Source: Symbiodinium natans
Lineage: Eukaryota; Sar; Dinophyceae; Suessiales; Symbiodiniaceae
Assembly (NCBI GenBank): GCA_905221605.1
Contig: CAJNDS010001835.1
Location: forward strand, 389,101-453,100
DNA length: 64,000 bases
Direction of reading: 5' to 3'
Within the stretch, counting starts at the first letter, position 1. Each line of letters begins with the position of its first letter. The translations under genes were made by a program, and so were the position numbers. This document shows positions 34,880 to 46,193 of this stretch, one piece after another. The notes beneath the pieces are model-generated. The model did not search any database and had not been told where the DNA came from. It was given only the letters and a program-made list of their open reading frames with translations.

Positions 34880-37800
34880 CAAGCATGCATGAAAAGAACA
34901 TAAGTGAACGTCTGACCGCACAGCAGGAGAAAACACACACTGCATCTCTCCCTGTGTGTGTTCCTCTCTTCCGCCCGGGCACGGAGGTGCCCTGCAGCGC
35001 AGCTGGCGCCCGCAACCGAACGCAGCCGCAGTGCAGCGAAGCATCCAGCGCAGTGCGGCTCCAGGCATCCTTCGAACATCTCACGCGCTGCCCGCATGTT
35101 TCGAAAATCGTCTCCCGAGGTCTTCCGATAGCCAACACACGCCAATGTACACGTTCGGAAGGTCTGCTTAGCATCTGGCCTCGAAACCTGCAAGCTCCGG
35201 TTGGGCTGGCACGGCCGCAATGAATGGCGCCTTTCCCAGAGGGAGCTCTGGACCGACAACCTAAGAGGCAAAATGAGGCAAAATGAAACAGCTGGCGAAG
35301 CAAACCCTTCGGGCCCTTTCAGGCCAGGCGATTTGAGATGTGCTGCCGCTTCACTCTTCGGTTCTTTTCGAGTCACCAAAGGTGCAGGGCCGCACGATCC
35401 ATAGTGCCCAAAGTCACCTGGACAACAGCAGATGAGAGCTTTTGACTGCTCGCGTGCCGCAGCAGATTCACTGAGCTTGCGACGCAGCGTATAACGAACC
35501 ACGACGAGTTCACCAGGCAGGAAAAGGTTCCTCAGGCCATCTAAAGGACACAAACACAAGAGACCTCTGGTGACTGGCACAGCCGCTGGAAGCCAAGGCT
35601 CTTTGTGACTTGCAGTCTATCTGAGAGGTTTGGGAACAGCCTGCACGATATGAGCAGGTCCCAACATCTTGGACATTCCCTACGAAGCAGGTTGATCAGG
35701 GATCGGCTACACAGCTTGAACCAAATGCTGCCCACCTCTCGATCGTCAGCCCCAGTGAACCCAAGCGATCTGACTCTGCCTTCGCCTCGACTTCACCTGC
35801 TCTTTGTGGACGATCTGCTTCACACTCTGCCATGCAGGGTACTCAATTCCTCCAAGGCACCGAGCAATGGGAATTCGGGCGTGCCCCGTAGGGCTCTCAG
35901 CCACTGCCTCATGCAGCGCTTGCGCGCATTCGAGTTGCATCTCGTTCCTAGTTCCCCACTAAACTCAACACATCGCAACACCAGGCAAGGCCCCCGAGCT
36001 GGCTGTCGATGGCCACTGTCTGAGGCCAAGGGAATCTCTGCCTAACAAGAAGCTGTACTATTTCGCGGGCGCAGTCCCTAATACAACCCCTACCTCTTGC
36101 TTTCCTCCGTCAACGCATGGTTCTGGATCAGCCCTGTTGGGCAGCATGTGTGCAGCCAAGGCTCACTTGGCCAGTGCTGTGCTGAAATTTCAGAAGCAAG
36201 AAGTCGCGGCTCTTCTCCTGCGTCCAACTGGACCACTCTTTTCTGAAGGACACACAGACTGCTGGCTTTTGCACCTTTTTACTAGCCGGTCTGCTACAAG
36301 TAAGCGCTGTCCTGAGTGTCCCAGCCAAAGGCCGCGGTCAAGTCCCCCCACACATAAAGCAGTCTTGGAATCAGCTCCTCAGCTGTTGACAAAGCCCTGT
36401 TCATCCCAAAGACCTCGCAAGCGCACAGTGACGCGAAGCATGCTTTCCGCTGGGGAGCCGTAGGCTCCCACGGCCCGAGGCAATCTGCAGCACCCGGAAG
36501 ACGGGGGCAACACAGCGCCTGCCGCTGCAGGAATGCGAACCTTCCATTGGAAGCGCCGGTCTTTCACACACACTCTGGCAACACAGATATTTGCAGCTTA
36601 GGCTTAGCTTAGGCTTGAACGGTAGGTCGCCAGAATTATCAGCGGCTTGCTGCAGCAGCTCGAACCACTCCTGTTGATTTCGAAGATCTGTCCCTCCACC
36701 CTCCCGAGTTTCAGACAGCCGTCAACATACCCCTCGCATCATGCCGCTACACACCACATGTCCTTTGCATCGTCAACATGACCATTCTCAAGAACGACCA
36801 TGTCACAGAAGGACTCACGGTCCAGGTATCCAGAAGCTGGTACCGCAGCACCTCACTTTGCGCATAGCCGAGTGACTTAGTGAAACATCGACTGGACTCT
36901 CTCTCTCTCTGCCGCGCCAGGCGCAGTGAGACCTGGACTCCGCCAAACCTATTCTTCTTGCTGGGAGATGAGATTACTTAATTGTTCAAGTCCGCGTGTT
37001 CAGACTGTGTTCAGGCTCTGCTAAAATCAGTGTCGAGCTGCGAAGCACTCTCCAATCGTCTGCCGTGCACCGCCGGGTCGCCCAAGCACGAAAGCCCTCC
37101 CTGGGCGCACTGTACCTTTGGCCGTGATTCATGGTGGCCCACGGTGACCCGACTGCATATTCACTGCGTCTCGAATGTCTCGACTGGACATGATTGGACT
37201 CTTGATCAAGATGCGAAAGGGCATACAAAAGCGCGCGTCGGCCAATCATTGGATGAACGCAATTCGTATCCTGACACTGACATGCCAATGGGCAGCAGGC
37301 TGCATATCGCGAAAGTTTGTTCCACTTCCCGGTCCTGCTTGTTTTGAAGCTGCGAGAAAATACGCTGAATTCCGGCCTCAAGATCGCGTTAGACGCACAG
37401 GCAGCAGTTACCAGTCCAACATGTCTGCAACATGCCCCCGGCCTCAACTCTGAGGCGCCACCGGCCTGCGGCCGACATTTTCTTCCTTGCAGTGAAGTGC
37501 ACGGAAACTACCTAAACGATAAACAACCTGGCACAAGAAGACTTTCTTGAGTGCTACGAAAACAGATCAGAACAGCAGCTTGGCGCCGTGTCATTGAAAA
37601 TATCGACACGCTAGTCTGTGCAACAGCACAGCCTTTCGGCAAAGCAAATGCTACAGCATGCTGTAGAGCCCTGTTTGCGCCGCGCTTTCCGACTTGCGCG
37701 GCCGACTTGGCGTGCTGGTTTCAAGTGTACCGCCTATTTGGCGTGGATCCGTCGAAAGGCAAACATTGACAAACTGAGCCAAGCTACGCCATCTGTCTTT

Positions 37801-40006
37801 CCAAACTCACTTGCTCGGGCGACGATGTTGCCTCACATCACAACCAACACCGCAACAGAGTCCCGACTCCCGACCTCCATGAGACACAGCTCCGGCCTCA
37901 ACTTCAGCCTCAAACAACTCGCGCAGCTCCGCCTCGTTCAACCTTTCTTTTCTCAAGTCAAGATGTATGCAAACAGCCTTCTTGCTGCACAGCTGAGCTG
38001 CTGCCATCGCTCTCGAAGACAAGCTGATTGCAGTGCCTTCCCATGCAATCCAATGGATGGCTGCGATTCAGATTTGAACTATATAATTCACATCGAACCC
38101 GGAAACATCTATAGCACTACTACGGAGTTGCTACGGCATTACTCGCTCACCTGATGAAACGTCATGTATTTCAATGCAAGCCATGCTAACTATCGGAGAA
38201 AAAAAAGGCCTCGTCCATTGTCAACCAGCGTGTCAACAGGCGCGCACGAAGCTCTGCATTGGACAGGGGCCAAGCATGGGTCGACGCCATGAGCTCCAAC
38301 AGCGTTACATAATCTGTTTGTACGAGGCCTGCCTCAGAATCAAAACATTTGCTGCTGAATGGGAAAATAGATATTCGGATATTCACATTGACAATGCCCA
38401 TGTCATTGTAAGCTTGAGGTGGGACGTCAGCGTGAGCAAATACGTGTGTCGTGTGAGCCGTAATGGCTGGGAAAGATAGGCGCGCAACACCATCCACACA
38501 CACACACACATGATGCATTCGACCTTTGCTCAAAGTGCAATGCTCCGAGCCTTCATGTCGGCATTTGCGTTGATCATAGCCTCAAGAAGTGGCACACTTG
38601 CACTCACAAGACCACATGTGGTCTGGGAAACACACCAACAGCTTGGGGTTGGCCAGCTCCACCTGGAACTCTACCAAGGACCAGCAAACCTTTTCGCCCG
38701 GCCATATGTGACATTCTACAACTCGATGTGTGCCTTCCAAAATGCCCAAAGCCAATGCCCCAGCTCCTGCCGTGTGCGTGGACGAAATCAAGAAGCATGC
38801 CGTTGAATGGCATGACGACAATGCTTTGCAGAAAGTCCAACGAACCTGAACAGATTGAGTGCTTTGTCATGCCTCCATTGGAACCAAGAAGAATGTGTCA
38901 ACACCCCTGGGATGTTTGTCGATTTGTGTGTGGATCTGCTGGTGGTGGTTTTCGCTTAAGAACCGTCGAACAAATCAATCAATGAAGATGCTCCTGAGAA
39001 CTCATCTGCGGCAGCCGATCTTCACAAGTTTTTTGCAAGTCCTCGGCGTGTGTGCGTGCAAGAATCCCCGTGGCAGTCTGTGCATCGTGGCAGTCTGTGC
39101 ATCGTGTCGTTGCCTCGAGAAACGATTCCGTGTTGAAACGAACCTCCGCCACAGCCCACCTCATATGCTGACATTTGCCGGCACCAAAGCAACATTTCTC
39201 GCATTCAGCATTCAGTCCCTCACACTATATTGACGAAGTCCACAGGGGTTGCTTTGTTCTTTTTGGTCAACACCTGCTTCAAACATCAGGTCAACAGGGC
39301 CACAGGACATGTTGAAAAACACGCCTCGCACGAGATGCTCCTCAACAGGGGGCTGCATGCGTTGGAGAAGCCAGCCACCTCATGCACCACAAAAACGCAT
39401 TTAATCAAAAAAATGAATCATGAATCCTTTTCGGCAGTCAGCCGGAAGCCAATAAACATGGGCAAGCTCGGCTGCTGACCGCCGACGCCAAGTTGCAAAG
39501 ATCCCGGACTTCAAAATCCACAAGATGATTCTCGGCATGCCTGTCCAAGTTTCCAAGTTTCGGTCCCCCTGCGTCGGTGCAGGGACCTCTGTTGCTGCGC
39601 GTGAGCTGGGTGTGTGGCGGCAGCACCTTCTGAAACAAATCTGTGCCCGCCTTGCAGCATATTACTAACGGTGGGAAGGCGTCACTGCTTGCACGGATTT
39701 GCGGTGCCTCGGTTGCCTTCGCTGCCAAGCAAACAAAGCTGGTCGTCTGGGCGGGCGTGAGCCTCTTTTTCCGTATCTTTTTTTCGTACTTGTACTTCTA
39801 TACACCGCATAAATTGAATTCACTGCATCTCAGGTGCCCACGCATGCTGCTCGGCCACCAATCGGCCCACACCATCGACCAACCTCAAAATTCAAGTGTC
39901 TGTGGCGCTATCGTTGGGCACATTTGACTGCCACGTGAACCTTGCAATCATTCTTGGATCCGTCCTGTCCAACCTGGCAACACCGCATGCTTAAATTCAG
40001 AAACAA
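34880..40006. other. About 5 kb with no recognisable gene
   Basis: Long minus-strand frames at 35580-34879 and plus-strand frames at 35605-36045 and 37618-38154 show no motif. The 35.6-34.9 kb part may include more exons of the FN3 gene. Short TC (36897-36911) and AC (about 38495-38510) tracts are present. 36.6-40.0 kb appears non-coding. Confidence 0.4.
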
Positions 40007-40023
40007 TCAATATAATCAACGAA
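40007..40023 (+). repeat. Target-site duplication, left copy (LINE A)
   Basis: TCAATATAATCAACGAA, identical over all 17 bases to 47414-47430. The bases on either side differ, so the duplication is exactly 17 bp. Confidence 0.93.
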
Positions 40024-40053
40024 GCCATTTTGGCTCAAGGCTCAAGGCTCAAG
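40023..40053 (+). promoter_or_regulatory. Dinoflagellate spliced-leader relict at the 5' end of LINE A
   Basis: AGCCATTTTGGCTCAAG at 40023-40039 equals the last 17 bases of the conserved 22-nt dinoflagellate spliced leader. It is followed by two further copies of GCTCAAG (40040-40046, 40047-40053). It starts exactly where the target-site duplication ends; the A is shared. The first ATG of ORF1 (40070) follows closely. Such relicts are known to mark genes re-inserted from trans-spliced mRNA. Confidence 0.9.
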
Positions 40054-40069
40054 CGGGAGGGGATAGTTG

Positions 40070-41194
40070 ATGCTACTTCGTGTTCCGAGTGCTGGAGATC
40101 TGATGCCGTTGTCAGAAGAGCAAACCAAACTGCTCAAGAGCGACAGCACAATTATCAATTTCTTGGCCGAGAATCCCAAAAAGGTGGGCTCAAAAGCCTG
40201 GGAAAGGTACGAGAAATACAAAGCAGCAACGACAGTGGGGGATGCTACCCGTTTAGGGGCGCAGTGGCAGGATCTTAGTGCCGATTTCGAGAAAAAGTAT
40301 TTGCACTTCAAGGATGTGGATATGAATCCCGCAGTCAAGAGGGGAGCGCCAGAGGGCACTCCTGACAGGGAAGGCAATGCTAGAGCCAAGAAACCAGAGC
40401 CACCGTCAACACCTCTTGCGCTCACACACAGCAGCGGCTCCAACGTCAATCAGGTTGAAATGAGTGCTGCCACCTTGTCCGCATTGCGAGCCATGATGAG
40501 GGAGGAACTCGCGCTTGGCATCATGGATGTGGAAGCACGTCTTACGCGCACTGTGGAAGACAGTTTTTTTTTTTAAGACAGTTTTGGATGCTTGCACACC
40601 CAAATTGCAAGTGAGCGAGAGGAACGCCTACAGTTGGAGGACCGAGTCCGTCAACTCGAGCAGATATTGCCAGTTCCGCTCCTAAATGCTAGTGTCGATG
40701 AAGTTGACAAGTCCATCGCAGTTGTGGGGGGTTTTGGGGACCGGCCGGTTGAAGAAGCAGAGAATCTCTTGAAGGAGTTGCTTGCAGAAGTGGAAGGGTT
40801 TCAGTCGCTTGCCATGACGGGAAATGAGCCAACCCTTGGTTTAGCACAGTTTGCGTCTCCTGCCAGCGCTATGAAGTTCATTCGCTCACAAAAAAGACAT
40901 CAGGGTCTCCAAGATGCAAATCTGTGGGCCGCAGAGAACCGATCACGCGCAGAGCGCTGCAGGTCGTTTGTTGTTAGCAAATTGAAGAAGCATCTGATTG
41001 AGCTGGGCGGCTTCAGTCCTGCAAATGTCATTGCCAGCTATAAGCTGTTCAAGGTAGTCGTCCGAAACAACTCCTCCAAGCAAGTGCCAGTTGCCTTGGT
41101 CAATCAAGATTTGACCGTTCAGTGGTTGCAAGACAGCATTGCAACAGCCCCCATCAAGACGGCGTTGGAGGAATTCATCGCCGACATCGAGTAG
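40070..41194 (+). pseudogene. LINE A ORF1 (gag-like), broken
   Basis: The first half (40070-40576) opens with MLLRVPSAGDLMPLSEEQTK. It has a charged N-terminal domain (NPKKVGSKAWERYEKYK) and a linker rich in Pro and basic residues. The second half (to 41194) has a heptad-like helix (SEREERLQLEDRVRQLEQIL) and then a compact alpha/beta domain that is probably RNA-binding. An 18-nt insertion at about 40559-40577 (11 T, AA and a repeat of GACAG) brings in a stop codon. Without it the two halves are in the same frame, giving about 370 codons. ORF1 proteins coat the element RNA. No zinc knuckle is seen. Confidence 0.8.
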
Positions 41195-41245
41195 GATCAA
41201 CATGCGGCTCTGCACCAACGGAATTTTGTTCCAGATAAGCGTGCA

Positions 41246-42848
41246 GTGGCGGCCGCAAGGCAACACGACGAATTCTTACAGTTGCATGTGGTAACCAAAA
41301 ACGTACAGAGCATTCGGGAAACGTCACGATTCGAGGATTTCTTGGCGGAGCTTGATTGCTTGGAATATGACATCTTATTTTTGACTGAAGCGGTGGGACG
41401 TCCAGCAGAGGCGTTGGCATCTGCATTTCGCAGGATTTCAAGCAGCAGCTGAGCAAGATTTCTTTTCATGCAATTTCCAATCGTTTGGGCATTTTGCGAT
41501 TCACGATGGCTGACCGAGTTTTCCACATGTTCGCATGCTATTTTCCGACAGCATGGGATCCTGATGCCGAAGTTGAGGAGTTGTATGAGTTGATTTCGCT
41601 TTTTCAGGACAATCAGCAATCGGCAAATGCAACAGCATTTTTCGGAGGAGATTTTAACGCTCGAATTGGTGGATTGCAGCCGCAAGACGACTGCATGCAT
41701 GTGGGGCCTTACGGCTCGGGGACGAGGAACGATCGTGGTTCCATGCTTGTGCGATGGATTATGGGGCAGAACTTGCAAATTCTGAATCGCATGAAGGGCG
41801 CCCATAATAATTGGACATGTGAGCGCTACGGCGATGGTGCCAAAGTGCAGATAGATTTCTTACTTGCGCAATTGCATGTTGATGTCTTGGATGCATGGAA
41901 CGATTTTGCATTGCCAACTGGTATCGATCACAGATGGGCGCATTGCATTGTTGGCATAGCTATGCCAAAACGTCCTGCAAAACGCAAGTCACGTACGAAT
42001 CACAAAGGTTGGACCCCGCATGTTGATGAGTTTGGTCGCGCAGCCATTTTTCACGATGAGTTGACAACATGGTTACGGAACACTTCAGAACCCACGTTCG
42101 AGCAGTTAGAGGGTGCGCTGGGCAAAGCTGGGCTGAAAGGTGGTTGTTCTTTTGAAAAACGTTGCAAGTTCAAACCTTCAAACGCGTTGCGACAACTACG
42201 TTGCAGACGCCGTTTAGCACCCGATTTCAACGAATGTCGGGACTTGAGTCTTCAAATACGGAAGACGCATGCTCGTGAGCTTTCCGCTTTCAAATCGAGA
42301 AGGTGTGCGCAATACTTGCAAAGTACCAAGCACTGGAAAGCGCTTGGGAGGTTACAGCTTGCGCCCCGTCAGTTACCCATTCCCCCGCCTGCCGATGATT
42401 TTGCTGACATGTTGTCACGTTTGTTTTCTGGCGCGGTGGTGGAACCTGTAAAGCCAGCTTTTTTGGAGGATGCCCCCCTTTTCGATGCACGAGTTGACGA
42501 AGGCAATCCGAAATCTAAAGTTGAACAAGGCCTGTGACGATTGCGGGTTGTCAGCTGAGTTTTTGCAGAATGCACCTCACACACTGTTGGAGGTCCTGCT
42601 TGACCTATTCAATCACGTTTTTTCGACTGGTGATGTGCCATCCACTTGGCGAACGACGTTGTTCCGCATGTTGGCAAAAACACCAAAAGCAAAAACAACT
42701 GGTGATTGTCGTCCTATTGCGAATCTACGCTTACTGTACAAAGTGTTTTCCTATATGATCTTGCAGAGGATTGAACCGGTATTAGATGCTGCGCAACCCG
42801 AATCGCAACTTGGTCCGTCGAGTTGATGAACATGTATTGACGGCAAGC
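41246..42848 (+). pseudogene. LINE A ORF2, endonuclease and start of reverse transcriptase, broken
   Basis: The endonuclease (exonuclease-endonuclease-phosphatase fold) is recognisable by ordered motifs: TKNVQSIRE at the start, the catalytic Glu in LFLTEAVG, GGDFNARIG, QIDFLLAQ and GIDHRWAHC. A frameshift near 41450 splits the first 69 codons from the rest (41485-42537). Another near 42530 moves into the RT fingers (42470-42826: HELTKAIRNLKLNKACDDCG, then the STWRTTLFRMLAKTPKAK and DCRPIANLRLLYK motifs). A further shift near 42815 leads into RRVDEHVLTAS, where the frame is cut at 42848 by LINE B. The endonuclease nicks target DNA and RT copies the RNA at the nick. Confidence 0.85.
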
Positions 42849-42852
42849 AAAC

Positions 42853-43857
42853 ATGCGCGACGCAATAGTTGTGTGCAACATGAAGGCAACAATGACTCCG
42901 CCTGCAAAGGGTGTGAAGAGAGAGGCCACACGATCCCCATTACATGAGATGGACGGTGTCGAGAATCTTGACCCACCGTCAGATGAAGATATGCATTTGC
43001 AAGTGTCTGCCCGCACCATAGCTGACATTATGCGTCATGAGGTTCAGACAGGATTGTCCAGCGTGGATACCAAGCTGACCAGCCTGCAAAATGATGTCAG
43101 AAGTCGAGTGGAGGGCATCGAGAAGCAATTGAAAAATCATGCCGGTCGTCTTGAAAAAATGGAACAATGGCTGGACTCGAGAAATCCCACACCGCGTTCT
43201 TGCGCATCAGATGTAAGTGGTAAAATTGAACAACAACTCGCAGATTTGCAAGCGCAAATTTCGAGTTTGCGTGTGGACTCGAGCTCGGTGTCGCGAGATA
43301 CCACTTGTACGATGGTTGTCGGCGGCTTACAATCACTGGATGGGTTGCACGCAGCAACCACGTGGTTGAATGACACACTTGCAAGGATGAGTGGGCCGAA
43401 ACATGTGGGGACGTACAGCAAATCCAAGGAGTGGTTGGGCTTGTTGTGGGCCAAGTTTTCCTCTGTCGGTGAAAGGGACATGGCTGTTGCACTGATCCGA
43501 AGTGCGAACATGAACATGGGGTCAGACAATGTATGGGCGACTCAGGACTTGCCGGTCCCAATTCGAGCAAGGAAGCTCTTTCTCATGGGTTTGAGATGGC
43601 AGTTGATCCAGTGGGGATTCGTCAAGCAAGAAATCAAGATTGATGATGACTTCAACACCATGCACATCGGCTCCTTGTTGGTTGTGAGGGTGACAAACAA
43701 AGATGATTCTTTACAATGCACATGGGCGGACACATGGGCAGATTGGACAGAATTTCAAGAAAGCTCCGAGTTACAGGAGCTTCTCGTGCGTTCCGCGCGA
43801 ACCCTTCAGAAACAAGCCAAGGGCCAGGGCAAGAGCAAGGGCCGACAGGCCCAGTAG
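42853..43857 (+). CDS. LINE B ORF1 (gag-like)
   Basis: An open frame of 334 codons. Residues 55-150 are strongly coiled-coil (heptads through TKLTSLQNDVRSRVEGIEKQ and onward, and a second run near KIEQQLADLQAQISSLRVD), so it should trimerise or multimerise like other LINE ORF1 proteins. The part after residue 155 is an alpha/beta domain containing TTCTMVVGGLQSL and a KFSSVGERDMAVALIRSA segment, reminiscent of an RNA-recognition fold. The C-terminus is Lys/Gln-rich (QKQAKGQGKSKGRQAQ) and would bind nucleic acid. It is intact, unlike the ORF1 of LINE A, but its host element is defective. Confidence 0.75.
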   Translation: MRDAIVVCNMKATMTPPAKGVKREATRSPLHEMDGVENLDPPSDEDMHLQVSARTIADIMRHEVQTGLSSVDTKLTSLQNDVRSRVEGIEKQLKNHAGRLEKMEQWLDSRNPTPRSCASDVSGKIEQQLADLQAQISSLRVDSSSVSRDTTCTMVVGGLQSLDGLHAATTWLNDTLARMSGPKHVGTYSKSKEWLGLLWAKFSSVGERDMAVALIRSANMNMGSDNVWATQDLPVPIRARKLFLMGLRWQLIQWGFVKQEIKIDDDFNTMHIGSLLVVRVTNKDDSLQCTWADTWADWTEFQESSELQELLVRSARTLQKQAKGQGKSKGRQAQ

Positions 43858-43926
43858 GGACATCTCCGTTCGAGTCGATTTTCACAACATCCTACATTTT
43901 CATCGGGTGCCGAGCCCGAGTTTTCG

Positions 43927-46104
43927 GTGGGTGCAACTCCAACACTTCAAGTACATGCACAGAACAAATTTTCAGAAGAGCGTTCGCGTGAGGTGGTTGT
44001 TTTTGCCAAAAATGCCAGATTACATTCAGCAGACAAGATATCAGAATTATTGGGAGAATTGGTGCAGATCAATGCTTGGGATGTTTTGCTCTTTTCCGAG
44101 ACCAGACGATCCAGTGAGGCTGTTGATTTAGAAGGTGGCCATCGCTTGTTTTCATCTCAACGTCCGACGGCTTGTGCAGGTGTGGCGATACTTGTGCATT
44201 CAAAACATGTGGCAGCAGTTCAGCGAGTGCAAACAGTTGATGAGCGTGTGTTGTATGTGGACTTGCGCATCAATGGGCTCACATTTCGCATGGTATCGGT
44301 TTACATGCCACATGCAGGATATCCGACGGAAGACTTGATGCAAACGTATGATTCTCTGCACTGCGTACTAGAAGGCGCGCGAAAAAGGAACATAGCATAT
44401 GTTGTCGGAGGCGATTTCAACACTCAGCTACATGTTGGTCCGCGCGGAGACTTGCTCATGCAGACAGCTCACATGTTCAGCATGGCCATCGCAAATGCAA
44501 AGCAAGAACATGACAGTTGGACGTTTTGCAGTTCAATGGGGGTACGACGTCGTTTGGATTTTGTGCTTTGTAGTACTGGTTTTGACGTTACGCATGGTGG
44601 AGCAACTGACTTGCTGGATTTGGGGTCCGATCATCGAGCGGTACGTGCGGCCCTTGAGGTGACCGGGCCGCGTAGCCTCCAAGGACGCAAGCCAGTCGCA
44701 CGCAAGCAACGCTGGTCACCGTCTGTCGCAGAAAAGCGCAGGTATCAGATAAACTTGGACACCTGTCTTCAACAGTCGGCGCTGGTCAACATGTATGAGC
44801 TTGAATCTTGCGTCGCGCGTTGTGCTAAACTTGCGAGCCGACAAACTGCACAGCGTGATTTGGCCGATGTGAAGCCTTGGCAACGTCAGGATTTTCAGGA
44901 CTTGCTTGCTCAACGTCGGCAGTGCAGGGACAGAGAGGGTCGTGCTCGGCTTTCCAAACAGATACGTGCTCATCTTCGCAGGCATATGAGAGACAGAAGA
45001 AATCGCCGGGTGAATGACATTCTTTCGGAATTTCGTTGTTTGAATCGGATTGAGGATGTTTACCACAACCCTTGCAAAGCAGTAAAAAACACCAGGGAGG
45101 GTCCATCGCCACATGAATTTACAAAGTATTTGGAGGACATTTTCACGCCTGACCGCATGGAAATGCAAGATCCGCATGTGGGCTCGCATGATGTCGTGCC
45201 ACCATTCCACCTTCATGAGCTGAAACAAGCGATCAAGAACTTGGGATGTTGGAACTGCAGTGCGATTGACAAACATTCGTTTTGCTGACGATCTTCTGCT
45301 GTATGCGAAGTTTTGTAGTGAACTTACCACAATGATCACGTTCTTGAAGCAAGAGCTGTGCAAAATTGGCTTGGAATTGAATGCAGACAAAACCAAGATA
45401 TTCACAACGTTGTCTCTCGAATCACCAATGTACATTGAAGTTGATGACGATTTGCTGGAAGTGTTGTTCGAAGGCAAGACGCACAAATATCTGGGGCGCT
45501 CCCTATCCGGAAATGTTACAAAAAGGGCAGCTGTCGAAGTCGCTCACCGTTCACAAGTGGCTTGGGGGAAGTTCATGAAACACAAGCACGTTCTGCAGAA
45601 CAAACATATTGCAGTTCGTAATCGGCTGAAGTATTTCGATGCCGTGATTACTCCCACTGTGCTGTTCAGCTTGCACGCGCTGCCTCTGACCCAGAAGCAA
45701 CTTCATGACCTCAATATCTTGCAAAGGCGTATGCTACGTTCTATTGTTGGTTGGCGACGGGTGGATGGTGAACCATGGTCTGACACCATGACGCGCATGA
45801 ATCAACGGGTCGCCTCCGCCCTCCAACAGCATCCTGTCACTGCGTGGGATCAGCAACCGTGACGAGAAGTCAATGGCCGAGCTTGGTTTGCAAATGGGAT
45901 CCCAGAACTTGGTGGTCAGCGAATACGACAACACGACCCACTAGAATTGTGGGCCGGCCCCGTGCAAAATGGGATGATCGACTGTCAAAGTTTGCTGCCC
46001 AATGCTTCCCAAACTATGTGAGCTGGATTGATGCTGCGTGTGATGTTGAGCGTTGGAAGCTCAAAAAAGCTGAGTACATAAAAATGTTCAAAGTGGAAAT
46101 GTAA
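43927..46104 (+). pseudogene. LINE B ORF2, endonuclease plus internally deleted RT
   Basis: The endonuclease is complete by motif: catalytic Glu in LLFSETRRSS, a VSVYMPH strand, GGDFNTQL, RRRLDFVLCS and the final GSDHRAVRA. RT begins at PPFHLHELKQAIKNL and then breaks at about 45245. The next recognisable segment is in another frame and already holds palm motif C (NIRFADDLLLYAK, from 45280). The fingers and palm motifs A and B are therefore missing, roughly 150-200 residues by comparison with LINE A. Downstream come the thumb (45300-45862, with HKYLGRSLSG) and a typical C-terminal block at about 45950-46104 (GRPRAKWDDRLSKFA). The RT cannot be active. Confidence 0.85.
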
Positions 46105-46193
46105 ATACCTGTAGTTCGCGAGCGCTTTTCCAGCAACCTGTCCCATGTCCTTATAGGACCGTAGCTTGACTCGAACGGGCAAAAGCAAAAAGC

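Larger units (their letters stand above)
42849..46193 (+). mobile_element. LINE B, nested in the RT of LINE A
   Basis: Same family and strand as LINE A. It holds ORF1 (42853-43857), endonuclease (43927 to about 45150) and an RT with an internal deletion (45180-46104), followed by a short 3' region. Boundaries were placed by reading frame: deleting 42849-46193 joins LTAS to IIVDKN in frame, which rebuilds a normal RT segment before the palm. Only AAGC is shared at the two edges, so a target duplication is short, degenerate or slightly misplaced. There is no spliced-leader relict at its 5' end, and ORF1 lacks the N-terminal domain of LINE A, so it is probably 5'-truncated. Confidence 0.82.

Noticed and set aside
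40042-40449. A 135-codon minus-strand frame
   Set aside because: Antisense shadow of LINE A ORF1.
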